From contig CAUGJE010000009.1 in NCBI GenBank assembly GCA_959599915.1, positions 20,497 to 84,496 of the forward strand: DNA of 64,000 nucleotides, written 5' to 3'. Position numbers and translations under genes: made by a program. Position 1 is the first letter of the stretch, and every line of letters begins with the position of its first letter. The notes beneath the pieces are model-generated. The model was not told the DNA's origin and made no database searches. It was given only the letters and a program-made list of their open reading frames with translations. Below, piece after piece: positions 60,990-64,000 of the stretch. Source of the DNA: an uncultured Collinsella sp. (GTDB taxonomy: Bacteria > Actinomycetota > Coriobacteriia > Coriobacteriales > Coriobacteriaceae).

Positions 60990-61694
60990 CTAGCGCTCGT
61001 CCACGAGCTTGGCGACGAGGGCTTTGAGCTCGGCCACCTCTTGCTCGAGTTCCTTGACGCGACGGGCGTTTTCGGTGATGCCCTGACGGTTGAGGGCGCT
61101 CTGCTCGGCGGCATCGTCGGGCATGTACTCGCGATGCTGCTTGGCGTCGAAGCTCTCCTCGAACACGCGGCAGCCGTTGCGCTTGATGATGCGCCCAGGC
61201 ACGCCCACGACGGTGCAGTTGTCGGGCACGTCCTTGACGACGACCGAGTTGCCGCCGATCTTGACGTTGTTGCCGATGTGGATGTTGCCAAGCACCTTGG
61301 CGCCCGTGCCCACGGTGACATTGTTGCCCAGGGTGGGGTGGCGTTTGCCGGTCTCGTTGCCGGTGCCGCCGAGCGTGACGCCCTGGTAGAGCACACAGTT
61401 GTCGCCCACGATGGTAGTCTCGCCAATAACGACGCCCATGGCGTGGTCGATAAAGAAGTGCTTGCCGATCTGCGCGGCGGGATGAATCTCGACGCCGGTG
61501 ATATGGCGGGTTAACTGCGAGAGCACGCGGGCAAGCGATCGATGGCCGTGTTCCCACAGCCAGTGCTCGGGCACATGATTCCACTTGGCATGCAGGCCGG
61601 GGTAGGACAGGAAGATGACCAGGCCATTTTGCGCGGCAGGGTCCTGCGCCTGGACGGTCTTGATGTCCTCGCGAATGGTGTTGATAAAGCTCAC
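60990..61694 (-). CDS. cysE: Serine O-acetyltransferase
   Basis: A 234-residue enzyme that acetylates serine for cysteine synthesis. The N-terminal helices (SFINTIREDIKTVQAQDPAA) lead into a left-handed beta-helix of hexapeptide repeats: GVEIHPAAQIGKHFFIDHAMGVVIGETTIVGDNCVLYQGVTLGGTG with the catalytic His, then VTVGTGAKVLGNIHIGNNVKIG. A C-terminal extension is coiled (VKELEQEVAELKALVAKL). GTG start after GGGAGGGCGG. No cysK lies in the window. Confidence 0.92.
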   Translation of the reverse strand: MSFINTIREDIKTVQAQDPAAQNGLVIFLSYPGLHAKWNHVPEHWLWEHGHRSLARVLSQLTRHITGVEIHPAAQIGKHFFIDHAMGVVIGETTIVGDNCVLYQGVTLGGTGNETGKRHPTLGNNVTVGTGAKVLGNIHIGNNVKIGGNSVVVKDVPDNCTVVGVPGRIIKRNGCRVFEESFDAKQHREYMPDDAAEQSALNRQGITENARRVKELEQEVAELKALVAKLVDER

Positions 61695-61735
61695 CGGCCG
61701 CCCTCCCTTAGCGCCGCGACAATGCGATTCAATAA

Positions 61736-61752
61736 AGTATAGCGATTCGCTA
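61736..61752 (-). promoter_or_regulatory. cysE promoter with palindrome
   Basis: On the minus strand TTCCTA, a 16-base spacer and TATACT (forward 61736-61741). TAGCGATTCGCTA (61740-61752) is a 13-bp palindrome covering the spacer and -10 box and could be an operator. Confidence 0.45.
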
Positions 61753-61918
61753 GGGATTAGGAAGGGCAATCTTGCTTTGCTTTAGGCGACAGGTGTCAGT
61801 TATGCAAACTTGCTGGTAATGAAGTAAGACTTTTGAGGGGTTTGGCCTGTCCTCGCGCCGCAACCGTATACTGGTCAACTTGGACGTGTCCGCGCCCACA
61901 ACTGAGAGGTTTTACTTC

Positions 61919-62566
61919 ATGGGTTTCATCAATTTCATTGCCGAGCTGCTTAAGGATCCGCGCACCGCGATTGCCAGCTGGATCGCCGCCGGCCCGCTTA
62001 TGGCCTACGGCTGCGTGTTCCTGATCATCTTTATCGAGACGGGCGTGGTGTTCTTCCCGTTCCTTCCCGGCGATTCGCTGCTGTTTGCCTCGGGCTTCTT
62101 TGCCCATAACGGCGGCTTTAACATCGTGGCGCTTCTGGCCACCGCATGGGCCGCAGCCATCCTGGGCGATCAGTGCAACTTTATGATCGGCCACTTCTTT
62201 GGCAAAAAGATCATCGCCTCGGGCAAGGTAAAGGCCATGACGCCCGAGCGCATCAAAAAGTCCGAGGATTTCCTGGATAAGTGGGGCCATCTGGCCATCT
62301 TCCTCGGTCGCTTCTTCCCGTTTATCCGCACCTTTGTGCCTTTTATCGCCGGCATGGGCGGTATGCACTGGCGCAACTTTGTCATCTTTAACGTGCTGGG
62401 TGGCATTACCTGGTCGACGGTCTTTACGCTGCTGGGCTACTTCTTTGGTGGCATTCCGTTTGTGCAGGAGCACTTTGAGCTGCTGATCGTGGGCATTGTT
62501 GCCGTGTCGATTATTCCGACCGTGGTCGGTTTGGTTAAGGCTAAGCTCGGTAAAAAGAACGCCTAG
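61919..62566 (+). CDS. DedA-family membrane protein
   Basis: A 215-residue protein with about five to six hydrophobic segments. FIETGVVFFPFLPGDSLLFASGFFA (acidic residue and PGD motif), GDQCNFMIGHFFGKKI and GRFFPFIRTFVPFIAGMGGMHWRNF (with the basic FxRxxxP motif) define the DedA/VTT family. Members flip lipids such as undecaprenyl phosphate or phosphatidylethanolamine. ATG 61919 is preceded by GAGAGG; the longer ORF upstream is not supported. Confidence 0.93.
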   Translation: MGFINFIAELLKDPRTAIASWIAAGPLMAYGCVFLIIFIETGVVFFPFLPGDSLLFASGFFAHNGGFNIVALLATAWAAAILGDQCNFMIGHFFGKKIIASGKVKAMTPERIKKSEDFLDKWGHLAIFLGRFFPFIRTFVPFIAGMGGMHWRNFVIFNVLGGITWSTVFTLLGYFFGGIPFVQEHFELLIVGIVAVSIIPTVVGLVKAKLGKKNA

Positions 62567-62594
62567 TCCGAGCTTGTTTTCGGACGTTAATTCC

Positions 62595-62628
62595 AAGGCC
62601 CGTCATCGGATTCGATGGCGGGCCTTTT
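62595..62628 (+). terminator. Terminator after dedA
   Basis: AAGGCCCGTCATCG/CGATGGCGGGCCTT stem with a GATT loop and TT tail. Confidence 0.9.
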
Positions 62629-62673
62629 GTGTTGAAGGCAAATGAAAATACTTTACTTAGTTAAAGAAAAGCG

Positions 62674-62702
62674 TTTTATCCAAGGCGTGCGGGGAGTACA
62701 AT
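62674..62702 (+). promoter_or_regulatory. Probable promoter of ilvE
   Basis: TTTTAT (62674-62679), a 17-base spacer and TACAAT (62697-62702), leaving a leader of about 147 bases in which no riboswitch was recognised. Confidence 0.5.
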
Positions 62703-62855
62703 CACCTGCATGCGAATCGACGTGCCATCGGCTTTGATGCTGCCCGCGTGTCCTGCCCGGCTCTACGCTCCGGGTATGCGACGTTGCGACGCGGCCGGCT
62801 TCGGTCCTTGCGTGCGGGTTCGCGAGTATGCAACCGTGTATGTAAGGAGCGACAT

Positions 62856-63908
62856 ATGACTGTCGAGAAGAAAGATATCGATTGGGGTAGCCTCGGCTTT
62901 GGCTACATGAAGACCGATTACAGCTACGAGGCTCATTGGAAGGATGGCGAGTGGGACGAGGGCGGCCTGACCACCGACCACACCCTGCACGTCTCCGAGT
63001 GCGGTGGCATCTTCCATTACTGCCAGGAGGTCTTTGAGGGCCTGAAGGCCTACACCGCCGAGGACGGCAGCATCGTCTGCTTCCGTCCCGACATGAACGC
63101 CGAGCGTATGTATAACTCTGCCCAGCGCCTCGAGATGCCCCCGTTCCCCAAGGACAAGTTTGTTGAGGCCGTCAAGCAGGTCGTTTCTGCCAACGCCGCC
63201 TGGGTTCCGCCCTTCGGCTCTGGCGCGACCCTGTATGTGCGCCCGTTTATGATCGGCTCCGGTGACGTGATCGGCGTGGCTCCCGCTCCTGAGTACACGT
63301 TCCGTATTCTCGTGACCCCGGTCGGTCCGTACTTTAAGGGTGGCCTCAAGCCCGTCAAGCTGCGCGTTTCCGAGTACGACCGCGCCGCGCCGCACGGCAC
63401 CGGCAACATCAAGGCCGGCCTCAACTACGCCATGTCCTTGAAGCCCACGATGGAGGCTCACCGCGAGGGCTATGCCGAGAACCTGTATCTCGACTCCGAG
63501 TCCCGCACCTATGTCGAGGAGACCGGTGGCGCCAACATCCTGTTCGTGAAGGAGGACGGCACGCTCGTCGTTCCGCAGTCTCACACCGACTCCATCCTGC
63601 CATCCATCACCCGCCGTTCGCTCGTTCAGGTTGCTCAGGACCTGGGCATGACCGTCGATCAGCGCCCCGTCGAGTGGGCCGAGGTCAAGGCCGGCACCTT
63701 TGTTGAGTGCGGTCTGTGCGGCACCGCTGCCGTTATCTCCCCGGTGGGCGAGATCGACAACAAGGTCTACGGTGCCGACGAGACTGTGACCTTCCCGGCT
63801 GGCTACACCGAGATCGGCCCTGTGATGAAGAAGCTCCGCGAGACCCTGACTGGTATCCAGTCCGGTGCTGTCGAGGATAAGCACAACTGGGTCTATACCG
63901 TCGCGTAA
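62856..63908 (+). CDS. ilvE: Branched-chain amino acid aminotransferase
   Basis: A 350-residue PLP enzyme of fold type IV that interconverts Leu/Ile/Val and their 2-oxo acids. YCQEVFEGLKAYTAEDG, YVRPFMIGS, GTGNIKAGLNYA (PLP-binding Lys 186), LDSESRTYVEETGGANILFV and ECGLCGTAAVISPVGEI match the large bacterial IlvE form. ATG 62856 with TAAGGAGC; the ORF extends upstream but without conserved sequence. Confidence 0.96.
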   Translation: MTVEKKDIDWGSLGFGYMKTDYSYEAHWKDGEWDEGGLTTDHTLHVSECGGIFHYCQEVFEGLKAYTAEDGSIVCFRPDMNAERMYNSAQRLEMPPFPKDKFVEAVKQVVSANAAWVPPFGSGATLYVRPFMIGSGDVIGVAPAPEYTFRILVTPVGPYFKGGLKPVKLRVSEYDRAAPHGTGNIKAGLNYAMSLKPTMEAHREGYAENLYLDSESRTYVEETGGANILFVKEDGTLVVPQSHTDSILPSITRRSLVQVAQDLGMTVDQRPVEWAEVKAGTFVECGLCGTAAVISPVGEIDNKVYGADETVTFPAGYTEIGPVMKKLRETLTGIQSGAVEDKHNWVYTVA

Positions 63909-63965
63909 GCTGTCTTAGCTGTCCGGCCCGAGGGCGACCTTCCTTTCCGGCGCGTCCTCGGACAT

Positions 63966-64000
63966 GAAAGAACCCCCGCTGCGCACTTCGTGCGGCGGAG
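63966..64000. terminator. Hairpin at the right edge (cut off)
   Basis: AACCCCCGC-TGCGCAC-TTC-GTGCG-GCGG begins a strong stem; the rest and the T-run lie outside the window. Confidence 0.6.

Overview
The window looks like chromosome of a high-GC, anaerobic, gut-type actinobacterium of the class Coriobacteriia, most like Collinsella. This is inferred from the GC-rich codon use, the PdxS/PdxT vitamin B6 route, reverse rubrerythrin, many PTS/EamA-type transporters, an electron-bifurcating type lactate dehydrogenase cluster and an LAxTG-anchored surface protein. No database search was possible. No tRNA, rRNA or CRISPR array was seen.

Layout. 1-9.3 kb: the start of a branched-chain amino acid binding lipoprotein with a decayed second copy beside it, then homoserine dehydrogenase, an SDR reductase, a regular array of four palindromes, a cation/proton antiporter and single-chain PurL. 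9.3-14.8 kb: EamA transporter, GGDEF protein, KdgT-type permease, AzlCD exporter and an HD phosphohydrolase. 14.8-18.5 kb: an EtfA-ferredoxin/EtfB/FAD dehydrogenase operon like the LctBCD lactate dehydrogenase. 18.8-22.0 kb: five exported or membrane proteins whose layout recalls the csc/WxL surface clusters of Lactobacillales. 22.9-28.5 kb: a three-gene TerB_N/TerB_C, BrxD-like ATPase and Lhr-like helicase operon. 28.5-39.98 kb: Elp3, an XRE regulator with a DUF4097-type partner, a methyltransferase, a divergent TrmB, a Ski2-like helicase and a DUF2130 protein. 40.1-43.6 kb: a PTS/ChbG/BglG sugar locus. 43.6-48.1 kb: phosphoesterase, aldehyde and alcohol dehydrogenases, and reverse rubrerythrin. 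48.3-52.9 kb: a DUF559-like nuclease gene bracketed by two 121-bp repeats, then the PdxR-type regulator and pdxS-pdxT. 53.1-57.1 kb: remains of a Firmicutes-type mobile element (large serine recombinase, Rpn-like nuclease, tetracycline-resistance leader). 57.1-60.9 kb: a heterodimeric multidrug-type ABC exporter. 60.9-64 kb: cysE, dedA and ilvE.

The most notable point is the right end of the mobile element. The promoter, leader peptide, attenuator and first 30 codons of a Tet(O/W/32)-type ribosomal protection gene are fused in frame to what looks like the last 50 codons of a MarR-type regulator, directly upstream of the ABC exporter. The exporter has apparently lost its repressor and gained a tetracycline-type leader. 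Second, three intergenic elements of exactly 121 bp share inverted ends carrying stop codons in all three frames and a fixed central motif. Third, the csc/WxL-like surface cluster and the TerB/BrxD/helicase cassette are candidate little-described systems. An array of palindromes with an exact 62-bp period (3512-3743) also has no obvious function.
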